Assembly: GCA_003640385.1 (NCBI GenBank)
Contig: RCAB01000006.1
Coordinates: 248,001 to 312,000 of the forward strand
Length of the DNA: 64,000 bases
From: Setaria digitata
Lineage: Eukaryota > Nematoda > Chromadorea > Rhabditida > Setariidae
Direction: 5' to 3'
In this document: piece by piece, positions 1 to 13,500 of the stretch
Position numbering within the stretch: the first letter of the stretch is position 1
Layout of the letters: the number at the start of each line of letters is the position of its first letter
Notes under the pieces: model-generated
Databases searched by the model: none
What the model was told of the DNA's origin: nothing
Seen by the model: the letters and a program-made list of their open reading frames with translations, nothing else
Made by a program: the position numbers and the translations under genes

Positions 1-233
1 AAATCAGAAGTCAATGTATTGCAGCTTTATCCGCTTCATTTCAATTCTCTCTGTTGTAGTAGATGTCAGCACTTGTTGCGATATCGACATCTGGTTACCT
101 AGCAGCGTTTCTGCTAATAATATATGAATTGGCAGGTTTCTATTCACTCAAAATATACAAATTTGTCAATTTTCCAGGCGTAATTTATGTTTTTTGGCAC
201 TGTTGTTTTTAATAAAACTGATCATTTTGAGAT

Positions 234-3131
234 ATGATCGAGAAGGGGATCTATTTTGTAAACAGACCGCTTACTGATGTTGAATTCAGGTATGTCTCAT
301 CTTACACTCATTCAAGTAAAACTTAGATATTTTATTTAAATTTTTATTTACAAATCTAAAGTTGGTCTAGTGCCACGGCATCCGCATTCAAAATTTAGAG
401 TGATTCTTGAATATAACCAACCAACAATCGATGTATTGGAATCAAATGGTGATTTTGTGAGAGATATCAATGAACAGCAGTTTGCTTCTCCAGTATCTGC
501 TGTCCTGGTAGACGTCTGTACTTTTAAGTGGCAACAAAAAATTCATTTTAGAAGGGAAATGATTGATACTGTAAGTAAACTGTTCATTCTGAATTCAGTA
601 GTGAATCATTTCAATTTTGTCCCAGTATCTCCCCAATATCTCTTGCTTACAACCTTTTAATTCGAATTCTTGTACTTTCTTCATTAAAACTATAATTCTA
701 CAAATCCTTCTAGGCGCAACAACTTCGAATTCAAAGTTCTTCTAAAGAAAAGCGCATTAATCAAGATAAAGGAACGTTGGAAGTTGAAAAAGACGGTATC
801 TACTAAAAAGTTGAATTCAGTAAATATAATATTGATTCTTGAATACACTTAAATTACTTCTTTATTCGACCTTACATTGCAGCAAGCAGAGTGTTCACTC
901 TCATTGATGGCGAAGAACCTATTGGTATCAGAAAGGTTAAGTTTAAAACCTAAGTTCTTACTTGGAAAAGCTAGAAATGTTTTATGAGTTGCAGTATGAA
1001 GAGGATTTAGCAAATGGCACAAATTTTTCGTGAGAGCTGCGAAGATAACAAAAAGCGGCAAAAGTTCAAATAGAAAAAACGATGAATTTCAGGTAACTAC
1101 AAAGTTTAACACTAACAAGAGAGAAAATAAGTTGGCGGAAAGGATTGCAATGTCTAGGAACAGACGAGTGGAACCGACAATGTAAAGTACTTGACGATTT
1201 TTTGGTCTTTAGTTTTACTACTATTCAATGCAGTAATTTTTTTATCCAAAATGCTTATAGTTCAGGATGTCATGCCGGGAACCAGTAATTAACTTACCAA
1301 GTAGAGAACATCAAATGAAAACACGAAGAGTACAGCATATTAAACAAGTGATGTATATTATGGCCTATTTGGGTCCAGTTCAAGATAACATGTTTGTTCC
1401 ACTTCTTATTTATTTCAGTTTAATTTCTAAAACTTTCCTAAGTCTCTTTAATACGGCTCATATTATAGAAAATATGACTAATAGTAATATTGAAAATACT
1501 TTTAGTCATATAATCATAAAAGTCATAATCAGCAACGAAACGAATATATCTTTTGAGCTTCTCGTATTTGATTTCAATCTCAGGGAAATATATGATGGAA
1601 GTAATCAGTATGTTTTATGCAAGATAACCGTAATAAATGAGACAAATGTCATCGTAGAACCAGATTTATTTTCGGCAAGTAACACAATTGAAAGTAGATA
1701 TGGTAATTACAAAGCACGCTTGTTCATCATCAACAACGAAAAACTTGATCATATTGATAATGTCAAGTTTGATCAGGTCCTTCACTTTTATTGAATTCCC
1801 TTTCAGTTCAAATTGGATTCTTAAAAATTTCACACTCAGATAACTGACATAACGACTGCATTTTTTAGCGATCCTTTAAAGAGGAAGAAGAAGAAATGAA
1901 AATAGTGAATGATTTTCCATCCGAAAAGTTGACAAAACTCGTGTATCTTATCAACATTGGTAAGGAGGAACTTTAAGATTTGAGAATCAAACCTGAAAGG
2001 TACACTTCACAGCAATTTTTGGCACAGTGCTGAGCTTAAGCATTGAAAATTTAAAATCACGTGTTGCAGAACGAGCGATAAACTTTCCACAGGATGGATT
2101 GTACATCGAGTACAAAGTTGATCTCCCTTTACAGTGCGCACTAATTGACTTTTCTCCAATGTATCGATGGACAATTATCAGTGATTCTAATCCACAGGGA
2201 GAGGTACTTTCCTCAATTACGACATCTATCAATAATCTATTAATTTCACAGCTTCGCTGGGTCCTCGGAAACCTACTTGACTTCTAGGATGATGTAGCTG
2301 TGATTTCACAACCAGTATGTGTCACATTAATTATCAAAGAATGGCAAGCTTCCGAGAACTTCTACTGGCCCAAAATGGTTTTCCGTCTTTGCGGAGAAGA
2401 TTACTGGGGGCGCTCTTTCGTAAATGGCTTTGGACAGTTAACTCTGCCTTCTCAGCCCGGAAGGTTTCTTATTTTGTTCTTTCATTGGTAAAGTGGTAAT
2501 TTGAGTGATCATTCCAGCTACCTAAACTCTGAAAAATGGCAAACAAGTCAAAGATAACTGTTCTATAATTCTTCAGCTATTGCGCAAACTTCAAATCCAA
2601 ATCTTCCAGTTACTACTTCAGCCATGAATTCGACGTCAAATGTTGGAGACACCAGCGCAAACAGGACAGGAAAAGCATGATGTTCGAACATTACATCTCC
2701 AAAATGGCTCAATTCGAAAGAACAGAATTGACTTTACCGAGTGAATCTAAGTCGTCTAAAGTAGTAAGAAATTTAACACATATCTGAAGTAGAAGGAAAA
2801 ATTCACCTGCTTCGTCGAATACACACGATAGAATAGTAATGTTTTTTGAGCTCAAGAATTTAAGGCTTGAAAGCAAGTAATAATTTAGAGATGCTGAATC
2901 CATTCAAATCTACAGGGTCAGGTACCACAATTTCAGGGTCCAATAGCGTCCAGCATAGGACTTGGCATAAGAAGTTCTGGAACACTTAAAATTAATGTGC
3001 ACTGCATCATGCAAAAACCAGCATTTACTCCTCATAAATTTTACCACAAAATGAAATATGACGACACACTTGTGCGACATACTGGGTATTTTCTTTACTT
3101 CTCATTATACTATGTGGGAATAATCAGTTAA
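234..3131 (+). CDS. mks-1: MKS1, B9-domain ciliary transition-zone protein
   Basis: MKS1 is a B9-domain protein of the MKS module at the ciliary transition zone, working with B9D1 and B9D2. Several exons match the vertebrate protein in order: FKWQQKIHF near 530 (family: WQEKLFS), KLAERIAMSRNRR near 1135, IMAYLGPVQDN near 1355 followed by YVLCKITV near 1610, RSFKEEEEEMKIVNDF near 1870, then the B9 domain with DGLYIEYKVDLP (2093), WPKMVFRLCGEDYWGRSF (2370) and NGFGQLTLPSQPG (2430), and finally GLGIRSSGTLKINVHC (2960). The start at 234 fits an exon 234-315 joined to 371-570 in frame, followed by 714-795 and 883-935. The donor at 290 puts the next exon out of frame. Joins between 935 and 1080 and between 2465 and 2930 were not resolved. 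The stop at 3129-3131 follows the last conserved block. Identity is sure; exact exon structure is only partly so. Confidence 0.9.
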
Positions 3132-3555
3132 GCAACTAATCCCCAATAAGGGGCAAAAAGAAACACTAATGTGAGAAATAAATTATTTTAGAATGCGATC
3201 GCGGATTCATTGGAATATCCTTAAGGTGTTATCAGAATTTGAGGAGGCAAAAAGGAATTTTCTCAAAATCTGGACCCAGCCCACATCTACTTTTCCTAAG
3301 AGAATTCCGTAGTTTACTTCTCCTTTGTTTTTTCCGTATAACAAAATATGAACTTCTGTTTACATTTCATGGAACAAAATAAGAATACAAATGAAATATT
3401 TCCATTTTCTAAACACATGCAAATAACCAAATCTGCAACGACGAAACCCTTAATCAGCATGTGGTAGCTAACCAAGAAAACCATGAAATGCAATGTACAT
3501 TGGCAAAAATATAATGAATTTCAATATAAAATACGCCTCAACATTCTTTTCACAG

Positions 3556-3790
3556 TGTCGGTATCCCTAAAATATCCGAATTAACAAACTTTAGAATTCT
3601 TTGCCCCACTAGAAAAATACCTTACAGTGATGAAAAAATCATTCTCCCTGATTTAAAAGTTTTCCTGGATATGTTTTACAAAGACAAGAACAAGAAAACT
3701 CGGACAATGACTGGAATTAGACCATACGGATATCTGACATTTTATCTTTGCTCATACTTATCGTCGGACATTTTGCAAAATGTTTACTAA
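3556..3790 (+). CDS. Possible alternative last exon of MKS1, or separate small gene
   Basis: A 77-codon open frame begins right after a good acceptor (ttttcacag) and ends with TAA at 3788-3790. It reads VGIPKISELTNFRILCPTRK at its start, then LPDLKVFLDMFYKDKN. A donor at 3088 in the MKS1 end region (ACT GG before gtattt) would join it in the correct phase, replacing the last 13 or so MKS1 residues. I find no likeness to the vertebrate MKS1 tail. Between 3132 and 3555 I see no coding sequence. It could also be chance. Confidence 0.3.
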
Positions 3791-4595
3791 GCCGCGAGAC
3801 CGTACCCCCAGATTCATCGCAATGAATCCTTACATATCTTTTCATAATCAACAAGCGTCAACGACTCAAAACAGCCAGGATGAAATTTTCGTCGAGAGAA
3901 ATATAAAGTAAAAATATAAAATTATTAAAACCGAAAATCACTACTTTACAGAAGAGTTTATGCGATAAGCAATGATGATATTAATATCTGTGGAACATTA
4001 TTATATAAAAGCCAAACAAGGATAGTAAACAAGAATAACTGACCAAAATGGACAACATTAGCTAAATGTAATTTTTTTTTTTTTTTTTCATAATAGCTGC
4101 ATCAAAATATCCAAAAGGTTGAGACGCTAGTGTGACGCGCGTACATATGCACACAAGCACATACAAACAGATTTCCAGAGAAGAAAAAGTCCCGAGACAT
4201 ACTTCGAAACAATGAATCCCGACGATTTCAATGCTTGGCAAAACAAGCAAAAGTATGTTAAAAAGATTCTGAAACAGCATATTCCAAGGACTTTGACAAC
4301 TTGATGGAAGACATTTTGTTTCAGCTTCAATCCTTTTAGCTGGTACGACAGAGTTTTAAAATATAACGGTTAAAAAAAACGAATAAATTTTGCAAATATT
4401 GCCGATGAAAAAAATATAGTTTAAACTGAAAGAGAGGAGTAAAGATTCTGTAATCTCATTGAGAACCACTTCAACAAAATTAGAATTAAGGAGATTTCAT
4501 TACAATTCAACAACAGTATTCCGTTTGAAACTGGCATACTGCCTAAAATTAACTAGCTTAATGTCACTTAATGTCGCTGCATATTTCGCACACTA
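3791..4595. other. Intergenic stretch between convergent mks-1 and pezo-1
   Basis: AT-rich, with scattered stops in all frames and a T17-type homopolymer near 4071. It holds the 3' untranslated region of pezo-1 at its right end. No gene is supported here. Confidence 0.6.
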
Positions 4596-4601
4596 TTTAT
4601 T
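4596..4601 (-). promoter_or_regulatory. Polyadenylation signal AATAAA of pezo-1
   Basis: On the minus strand the text is CAATAAATAG, 26 bases past the pezo-1 stop codon. This is the canonical hexamer at a normal nematode distance for a short 3' UTR. Confidence 0.7.
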
Positions 4602-4626
4602 GAGCAAAAAAATTGGATGCCGTACA

Positions 4627-7530
4627 TTAATCGACTTTGATTCTATTTCGCGTCCATTTAATAAGGTTTTCAGGAGACCGAAATAGAAAAATCAATTTGC
4701 CAAATAAATCCTGAAAATATTATTGGCCAAGAAAAACTACAATAGTTCCTTACTTTTCTAATTTAAGAAATATTGACTATAAACATAGTAATCAGTACCT
4801 GTTCCAAAACAAAATCTTTAGCTTCCCGAACCAAATATATATCAAGACATATTTTAAGTAAATGATCTGGATTTGGAATTTCGGAAACCATGACTTCCAC
4901 ACCGCTATTTGTAACAAGGCCACGTATCATACGCCCGACCAACATAACGACAGCAACATACATTGCGATAATGCTGAAAAAATAAAATTCACAACTGAAT
5001 TTGGTTCATCAGTGGTATGTATGTTGATAATGGATATGCTTATATGAACAAAAAAAAGTTAATTATTGAAATATCGTAAGCAATTATGCCTTGGTATATG
5101 GCTAATAAGCATAATTTTCATCCCAAGTTTATTTCATTTCTAAGTATTTTCAGCACACAGGAATTTCTACTTCCTTTCTTTTTTTTTCACAATTTTTGGT
5201 GTAAGATATGGTATTCAAAAACCGCTTAATAAGAAACTATTACAGCTTGTCTGAAAAATTTCTGCTTTTCAAGAAAATCTACATACCCTCCTTGGACATA
5301 TTTGCTGACAAAGGATGGGAAAACACGATCTACGAAGACAACTATCTGCATGTATTTCTCTGGGCGAGTTTCGTATTTGACGTCTTCGAGTGGTAACGTA
5401 AGCGCAGCAGTTTCATTGTTTTCAATCAGTGACGCACTCCATACTTTATTTACCTGAAGTAAAAACCTAGTTCCCTGCGCTCCAAATTCTTTTACATGTC
5501 CGATTTTCAGATTTAGATTCAAGACTTTAAAAACATCAAAACATTTGCAGCTAAAACTCACCGTAGTGAGAGCGGTTTTCAACTTCATAGATATATCGGA
5601 AAACGCTTCCAAAACTTTTGAATTCGATCCACTAATTACATGGAGTAAAGCAGAAGCCGGCTTCACGTTTCCTTCATTGGGCATAATTACATATGGTGGC
5701 CATGCATTTTCCAATAGCATCTACAGATTTGTATTAAAACAACACAAGGTCACGAAATCCAAAAAACAAAAATGAAAACCAAATTGAGTGATTTATATGT
5801 CTCTACTTCTCAGTTAGATAAAAGAGCAATACAAACTTACACTGTGATTATATTGACCATCTACAATTTCAGCCAGTTCGTTACGTACAGTAGAATTTAC
5901 TGGTAACGGAATAGTTAACGTAAAGATATGCTGTGAAGGATAATCAGCATGTTTACTGTTCGGACGTTCGTAAGTAAACCTTCAAAAACACTACTTGCAA
6001 CAGACTACAGGAATGAAATCGTAAATGATACATGAACAGATAAATGGAATGTAACATTCTACAATGAAATTCACTGACAATTCGAAATACTGGAGTTACG
6101 AAATATCGTTTACAAAAAAAAAGACAAGATAATCAAAAAAAAGTTCCCTTTAATTTTTTTCCTCAGTGCATTTATAATAGATCATAATTTCTCATTCAGT
6201 TATCAAATTTGTCGCATTAAATTGTTTGAAAAGAAACACTACGAAAACACAGAATTCTCTGACAAGATGAACACTATGTTAAAGATTACCTGATAATAGC
6301 ATTCAGCCTTTTTGTTCCTTCTTTAAGTTCATATTTCATAGCGACTAATGCATCGTTTGAAATGAGCCATGGTTGATGTGATTCGGGACGAAAACGCACT
6401 TTCTAAAAGCAAATAATAAGCTTTTCTACTCCAAATGAGGCACTCCGAAAATAAAAATTTAAACAGCGCGCATTTCTGCTTAATTTTAATTTGGTAATAA
6501 TAAGCAGTACAGCTTTACCAAATATTACATCTCATGATTCAGACTTTGAGATAGCCTACAACTAATTGCTTCCTAGTACCCAGTGAGCTCAGTGTGCAAA
6601 AAATTAGATACGAAGGTAACAGAGAAAAAAAAATTACTACAGGAAAGCTTTTTGCAGCACTATGACAGAATTACATTGATTATGCATACTGTTGTAATAC
6701 AGAAAATTTCATGAACTTGAATGCGGTACTTTATCCCTATTATTTCCTTACAATATGCTTCATACTTTTTTCCTACATACTCTTTATAAAGTTTCCGACC
6801 GCGCAAAACATATTTTTCATGAAGTTATTCTTTCCTGTATTCTTCTAGAGCTTCAAAATTTAAATTCACCATTACAGTATTCCAATGACAATGTATAGGG
6901 TGAAAAAATCTGCACTTGTTATTAGCTCATTTGCATTCTAAACATCACAGATACAAGAGACAAAGTAAATTAAATAGAACTTTCCATGATGCTCTCCGGA
7001 TTATATTCTGTAATAAAAGCAAGAGCATGACGAGCTCTCAATATCGATTCTGCATCTGACGAAGTGTAGTGGTCCGAAAAAGCATTCTGCAGTTTGAGAT
7101 ATTCAGCATTCGTCAGAAATGCTAATTCAATACCTTGAGCTTCGATTTTGAACAAGGACTGAAATTAAAGGTTTTCATAACATTACAAAAACAATTAAAT
7201 TGAATAATTACCTTTAATTCACAAAAATAATATTTAATCCTAACTTAATAATGAAGGACATCAAAGTTTCTTCTTAATTTCTTCTTTAACGTACTGCTGA
7301 AATCGTATTTCCATCTACACTGATAATGACAAAATCTTACAGGATAACCTTCAATTCCAATGGTCAACATAACATTAGTCGGTGGTTGAATGATACCAAT
7401 TCTATTGAGTAATGAGAATGACAGTAAAGGCAGCCAAATAAAAAGGATAAGACCCAAAATCACTGGTACACCCATCAAATATTTCACGACAGCACCTTTA
7501 GCCACACCTCTCGGAGTCGGAAAATTCTGG
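4627..7530 (-). other. pezo-1: pezo-1 pore module: outer helix, cap, inner helix, C-terminal domain
   Basis: Reading on the minus strand: an outer helix ([18 protein letters not shown], about 7470), the extracellular cap from about 7390 to 5250 in several exons, an inner helix ([19 protein letters not shown], exon 4799-4973), and the C-terminal domain with [16 protein letters not shown] and [20 protein letters not shown]. This order matches the mammalian Piezo C-terminus. The neck reads [11 protein letters not shown] where mammals have an MFEE-type motif. Confidence 0.9.
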
Positions 7531-10500
7531 AGACTTTCACAAAATTTTATTACAAGAAAAAGTCAGAACAAATGCAGCTAACAAATATTCGGATAAAAGG
7601 GAAATGAAGGATGATAAAATATACAGGAGGGTATCAATATTAAACAGTAAGCTAAATTAGATATAGAAAGAAATAACTGAGTCCTCATTTGCACCTATTA
7701 TATGATATAACTTGCTTTTTCATAAGTCCTAGCACATTTCAAATTGTAAATAATTGCATAAAAGTTTTCCATATTAAAAAAATCAAAGAGTGGCATAGAC
7801 GTATCTGCCCATGTCCAATCAGTAGCAGTCCGCAATTCGAACAGGAATGGAATGGCCATAAATCTGGAAACGAATCTCTACTGTTATCAAAGAAATGGAG
7901 GTGATATTTTCTAACGTTATTTTTAAACCTGCTTTTGGGATTCTCCCGCTATATGAAAATTTTTAAACGAAAAAGCATAAAAGGGCTTGTTTTCGGATGT
8001 TCTGAAGAGATCAAAGACAGAGAAGTATTTTGACTAATTAAAAGGTCTAAATCATCAGTGCCCCAATAAAAGACTGACTTGAATAAACTACGAGAGAGAC
8101 GCTACCGAGAAATGTAGTGCTTGATTGATTTTCTTACAAGTTCGGTCACAGAAATAACTTAAAAATAACTTACAGTTTGAAGAAGATCATATTTGAAAGG
8201 CCATAAGCATGTGTTATAAGATTACCCGCACACAGTGTCGGATACCCGTTACGAATTTGCCAAGCAGAAATTAGAAGGTATATACATTTAATGAAGTATA
8301 GAAACTGTGCAGTTTTATTCAACCAAGCAGGTCTAGAAATTTTTAACGGTATATCTCAATAATGTAACTTGGATTCAATAGTGTGTTTTGAGACAGATGA
8401 TAACAAAATTTGCAGCTAAAAGACTGAGAATTTCTATTAACTGACTTGTAAGTTATTTGTGGTAGGACGAAAAAAATCCAAATATGGAGGAAAACAACAA
8501 TGACCAACTGATAGAGAAATTTACACTTTACAGCTTTTCGAAGGTAGAAAGCTCGATCGATTATAATCATCAATGATATTACAATAAGCATCATTACAAA
8601 TGTTATGGGGACGCGATTCGACTGAAAGGTACGTTTAAATCAATCTAATAACAATTCAGTAAATTTAACAGAAATTCATATTCAAGATTTTGCTATTATT
8701 CTCATGGTTTTAAAAGATGGAAAATTAAAAAAAAAAAAAAGTTCTAAAGATTACGCTGATATCTCGAACGACGCTTCCAGTACCGCCATAGTCAAATGAT
8801 GAAAAGCCAAATGATACTACGAAAAAACACAGTACATCCATCAAGAACATGAATGGATATAAGTCTCTTATGTACCGAACTGGTGGATTAAAAAGCATAG
8901 TAAAGAAATGTTTCATGCGTTTAAATGGTATTGACTCTGTAAATTCATAGTAGTTAATACTTCAACTCAAACAACAGATTAGGCTCAACGAAAAAAAAAA
9001 AAAAAAACAGGAAAAACTTGCCTTCCAATGTCATCGGTGCAATATCCAAATTATCCTAAAATTTATTAAAAATCGTAAGGACAAGAACTCGAAAAAATAC
9101 TTCTTTCAGTCCACTTTAATGCCTTAACAAATACGGAAATTTTCACACAAACAAAAACCTACACCAGTGTGAGATCTATCCGATAAATTCGAAATACCAG
9201 GACTACTCATTTGCAAGGTAGGAACATATGTCTTAGACACATCACTTACTTCCTTCCATAAACCCAACCTTCGAAGCATGTATCGATGGAAAAAAAGAGC
9301 TGAAAGTTGTGAAAATAATTCTATTTGAAATCTGAAATAATTACATTTTTAATCAACATATTCCGTTGGTATGAATGGTTATTTTTTCTTGCTCAAAAAA
9401 CAAGCATTAAAAGATACCGACAAGTAAAGAGATGTCCCAAAAAGCATAATAATCAGTCTTCCGAATGCCCAAAATTCCTGGCAGATAATCAACAGAATTG
9501 GCCGCTCTGATAATATTTGCAGTACTGTTAAACGAGAAGAAACCAAACTGTGCGATAAATTTAATTACTACTATCAGTTCTGTATAAGTTATCATTATAA
9601 TCTGAAAATTACAACCATGAGTTTGTTCCGGAAATTTTCAATTTTTAAATGAAACATTAATACAGTTACGGACATGAAAAAAATTTGATAAATACGGAAA
9701 AGTAAAACAAAAAGAGGAAAAAAAAATCACCCAAAATATTTCTGTGGGACGAGGGTTCGTTAGGGAACCCCAAAAGAAAATCAGGAGAGGTAGTGGTAAT
9801 GAAATGATGCCAGAACATCGAGCATGGTTGATTATAGCTAAAAGGTAACAAATGACATCCGTATGAGCAGCAATGCAGTACCCAGCTGCACTTACGAAGC
9901 GTAAACACACATTTCGCTGTTGCCAGAGATTCTGCACTTCGCCTTCCAGCCTTAAAATTTATATTTTTAGGTGTTAAACCAATTGCAAAACTTAGATTAA
10001 ATGTACATCATACAGATTCTTCACTCTCTCATAACGATAAATTTGCTACATGTCGGAATATACATTACATAATAAGATGAAATGTACAAGTTAATATCTT
10101 AAACGATGTAAAAAATACATGAGTCACTCAAATTAGCCCTTTTTTTAGCGTTTTAACTACTAGCTAAAAACCAATCTAATTAAGCGGGCACATACCGTGT
10201 TCCTTTAAAGCTTTGTCTTCAAATATAGTTTTAAATGACAAGTGAGCGTTAAAATTCTAGAAAAGATAATAAAACTAGGAATAACCGTTCAATGTCACTT
10301 TCGCTTGAAACACAGTGCAAATTCTGTTGATTAAATTCCTGTCGAATGTCAAGCACTGGTCTGGAAGCATCCACCAGTGGCTGAAATAAAATTAATAAAA
10401 ATCAATGTTAGAAATATATGGGCTTTTACTAATCCCAATAAAAAGCACCACGCTTAAAAAGCTTTTATCAAGCAGTTTATGTAGCATTGAAATAATATGT

Positions 10501-13500
10501 TTATCCATAACCAACAAAATCTTAATGACTCTAGTGAATAATGTGAAAAATACGAGCTGTGAAACTTCAGCTACTCAAACTAGGATATATTTGACTGGAA
10601 AACCTGAGTTTTTAATAGACAAATTAAAATGGCGAAATTATATCCACAGTATGATTAATTCATTCTGGCTATCTAATAACTGGTACTCAAATTTATTAAC
10701 TATTTCATAGCTGAGGCTCTAACAGCTCACCTTGTGTATTTTATAGTACCTACAAGTTGTAAAACACCATTAAATAAGTTATGAAAAAAAAAACCATGGT
10801 AGCCTATTTTTCTCAAACTACAGTTTTTAACTGTGACAAACAATCACCAGGAGAAACAAGAACACTCATGTTATAAAAAAAAAAAAAAAAAAACATTTAT
10901 GTTGTAAAAAAAAAGGCACGAATTTTAACACAAAAACGATCTCATCGAAGCGGGTCTTAACATTCAACGTTAATTTTTTTCTGTACTAGAAGAGACTAGA
11001 AAAAAAGAAACAAGATTAGTATACTGCTTGCGAAACTAGGAATTAATCGATGCTTCAAAGAACCTAAACTAATGAGGCACTATAAGTTTTCTTAAAATTC
11101 AGGCTTATTGACAATGATTGAAATATCGCCAAAGGACAAACACCAGCAAATATCTTTTACCTGAATATTGCAAGTGTTCTGTGGCTAACAGAAAAGTTCA
11201 AATAATTCCTGCTTTTTATAAATCGAAGAAGAAAAAAATTCCCAAAACTTGAAATGGATGATTCGAAAAGTCTAATGAATTAGGCTGATGGTAATGAAAG
11301 AACTTAAAAAGGATGATAAAATGAATACCAGCTTCAACCTCTCCTTTAGCTTCTCCTTTTCTTTCCCAAGAACATAAGCAACATATCGATGTTCACGAGA
11401 TCTCCGGTTGAGAAAAGCAGCAAACCAGCCGAGAGCAGAAGCAAAGAGTTTCTGAACAAAACGCAAAAATACCATAATTTGTCCTTCTGCAAACAACTAG
11501 GTTAAATTTAATAACTGTGTAATACAAAAAGTATCCCACAACATAACCGGAATAAATTCGTAACTCCTAAAAACTGAGTGAAAAAAAAATGCATTATAAA
11601 TTCAGTGACGGTTATTCGGGATTCTAGTGTATCGCAATAAACATGGACAAAGAAAAGGTAATATTATAAACAGAAATTATATTTCCAGGACATTTTGGAA
11701 ATGCTGGGCGTTAAACACCCATTTATAATATCAAGGATAACAAAGCATCAAGAGTTATCGCGCAATCATACCAGACTTCGACTCCTCACTGATCGATAAT
11801 TGAGCTGGTAACCTTCGCTGAGATTTTATTTCCTCCGAAACTGCTTTGATCATACGGTCCTCTTCGTCAGTTTCAATTCGTTCAGCCAAATTAACAGCGT
11901 TCAATGTTTCAGCCAAATTAAGGTCATGTTGCACAGCTGTATGCATTAGCTGGAATCGTAACACTTCAGTGTGAACACAGAGAATAAATCAAACTGTATA
12001 ATTGCCCAAAATTCCTTGCAACTCAACTCGCCATTTCCTAATGAAGAAATTTCAAGAATATAACAAACTAACCTGAGCAGGGTCCAATTTATTAAATTCA
12101 CTAGCTCCTGGTGTCACTTCTGGAACAAATGTTCCCACCGACTCATCCAGTGTATCCTCTAATGGGTCATATTCGAACATGTAATAATCACCAGCCCTTT
12201 TAGCTGAAAATATGAAGTCGGGAAATTTTGTAATGCCAAAAATGTTTGTATAAAGTAGATACAATACCAAAGCCAACTTTGAGACCACTCATTTCTGTCA
12301 TGGTGTTTGTTGATTCTGAAATCTTTATTTATGTTTAGTTTCATTTTAAAAATTTGAGAGAAAGAATATTTCAGCAATGAGGATGCGTAGGATCAACAAA
12401 AACATTCTAAGAACAGGAAAAATCATTCAAAAAAATAAATAAATAAATAAAAATAAAAGAAAAGAGTGGAGCACTGATGCCAAACTGAAGTAATTAGGAA
12501 GTTAATATATATTAATGTTAGTTATCAAGGTAGCGCTATTAGAAGCATCTTTGTGGGAATATAAAGCCATGCAACATGTGCAGAGGGATCTTTCAAAACG
12601 AACCAGATATTTGGTGGTTAGAACGTCCACGCGGATCGCTCAGCCTATACCAAGGACTAGGATTGTCTGGATCAGGCGTCTCCATTCCTGGACACACCGA
12701 ACACAGTAACACCAAATTTGTAAACAAATTACCAACACAATGCATACAAAAATGAAATGAGGCTCAAACGTTATGGTTCACATTCTAACAAAAAGTTACA
12801 CACATTATGCATACGCAAAAGAAATTTTTTTTTCGACACTCGAGAATTAGTAAAAACAGTAAATTTAAAACTAGAAGGAAGGCAGCAGGAGCAAAAAGAA
12901 TGGCAAAAAGTTTAAAATTATTGGATGAAGCTCTTCCAACTTTTAGTACCGATGAAAAAATATGCAGACGCCAATAGGCAAATGATGCTGGGAACCCGAA
13001 ATTTTATTATAAAAATATCAAAACAAAAATTAAGAAACAATTCCACTTCCTCTCCACGTATAGTGGAATAATATAAAGGGAACCAAAATGAAACTATAAA
13101 GCCGCAGTAATTTAAAATTCGACATTGCTCCTGAAACAGTAATGCAAGCTTCTAAAGAGACAAAGGCTTCAAACAAAAAAAAAAAAAAAAAAATGAATCC
13201 TATCATTGAGTTCTTCCAGTGAATGGACCTGAGTGATCCACTCAAAAATCCAGAAATTTTTAGGAACTTTTAAGCAATAAAGCTACTACTTATTAACAAA
13301 CACTGTAGAATAGATTTAGCTTTCGTAAGCGTGAAGAGCATTACGTAGCCGTGAAATTCCCCTGAACGGATATCACAAAGTCCAAATATTTAAATTCCTA
13401 AATACAATTAGAAATCTCTTCCAACTTACTGGAGCACCAACAAAACTTTAGAAAAGATAACAGGAGTTCTCTTTCTCCGATCCAGAAAGACTAAATAAAA

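Noticed and set aside
234..291. MKS1 exon 1 ending at the GTATGT donor at 290
   Set aside because: Joining there to the next exon creates an early stop. The donor after 315 restores frame and makes SMPRHPHSKFRVILEY.
9325..9510. Plus-strand open frames across 4.6-28 kb
   Set aside because: Antisense shadows of Piezo exons and introns. The minus strand carries the conserved protein.
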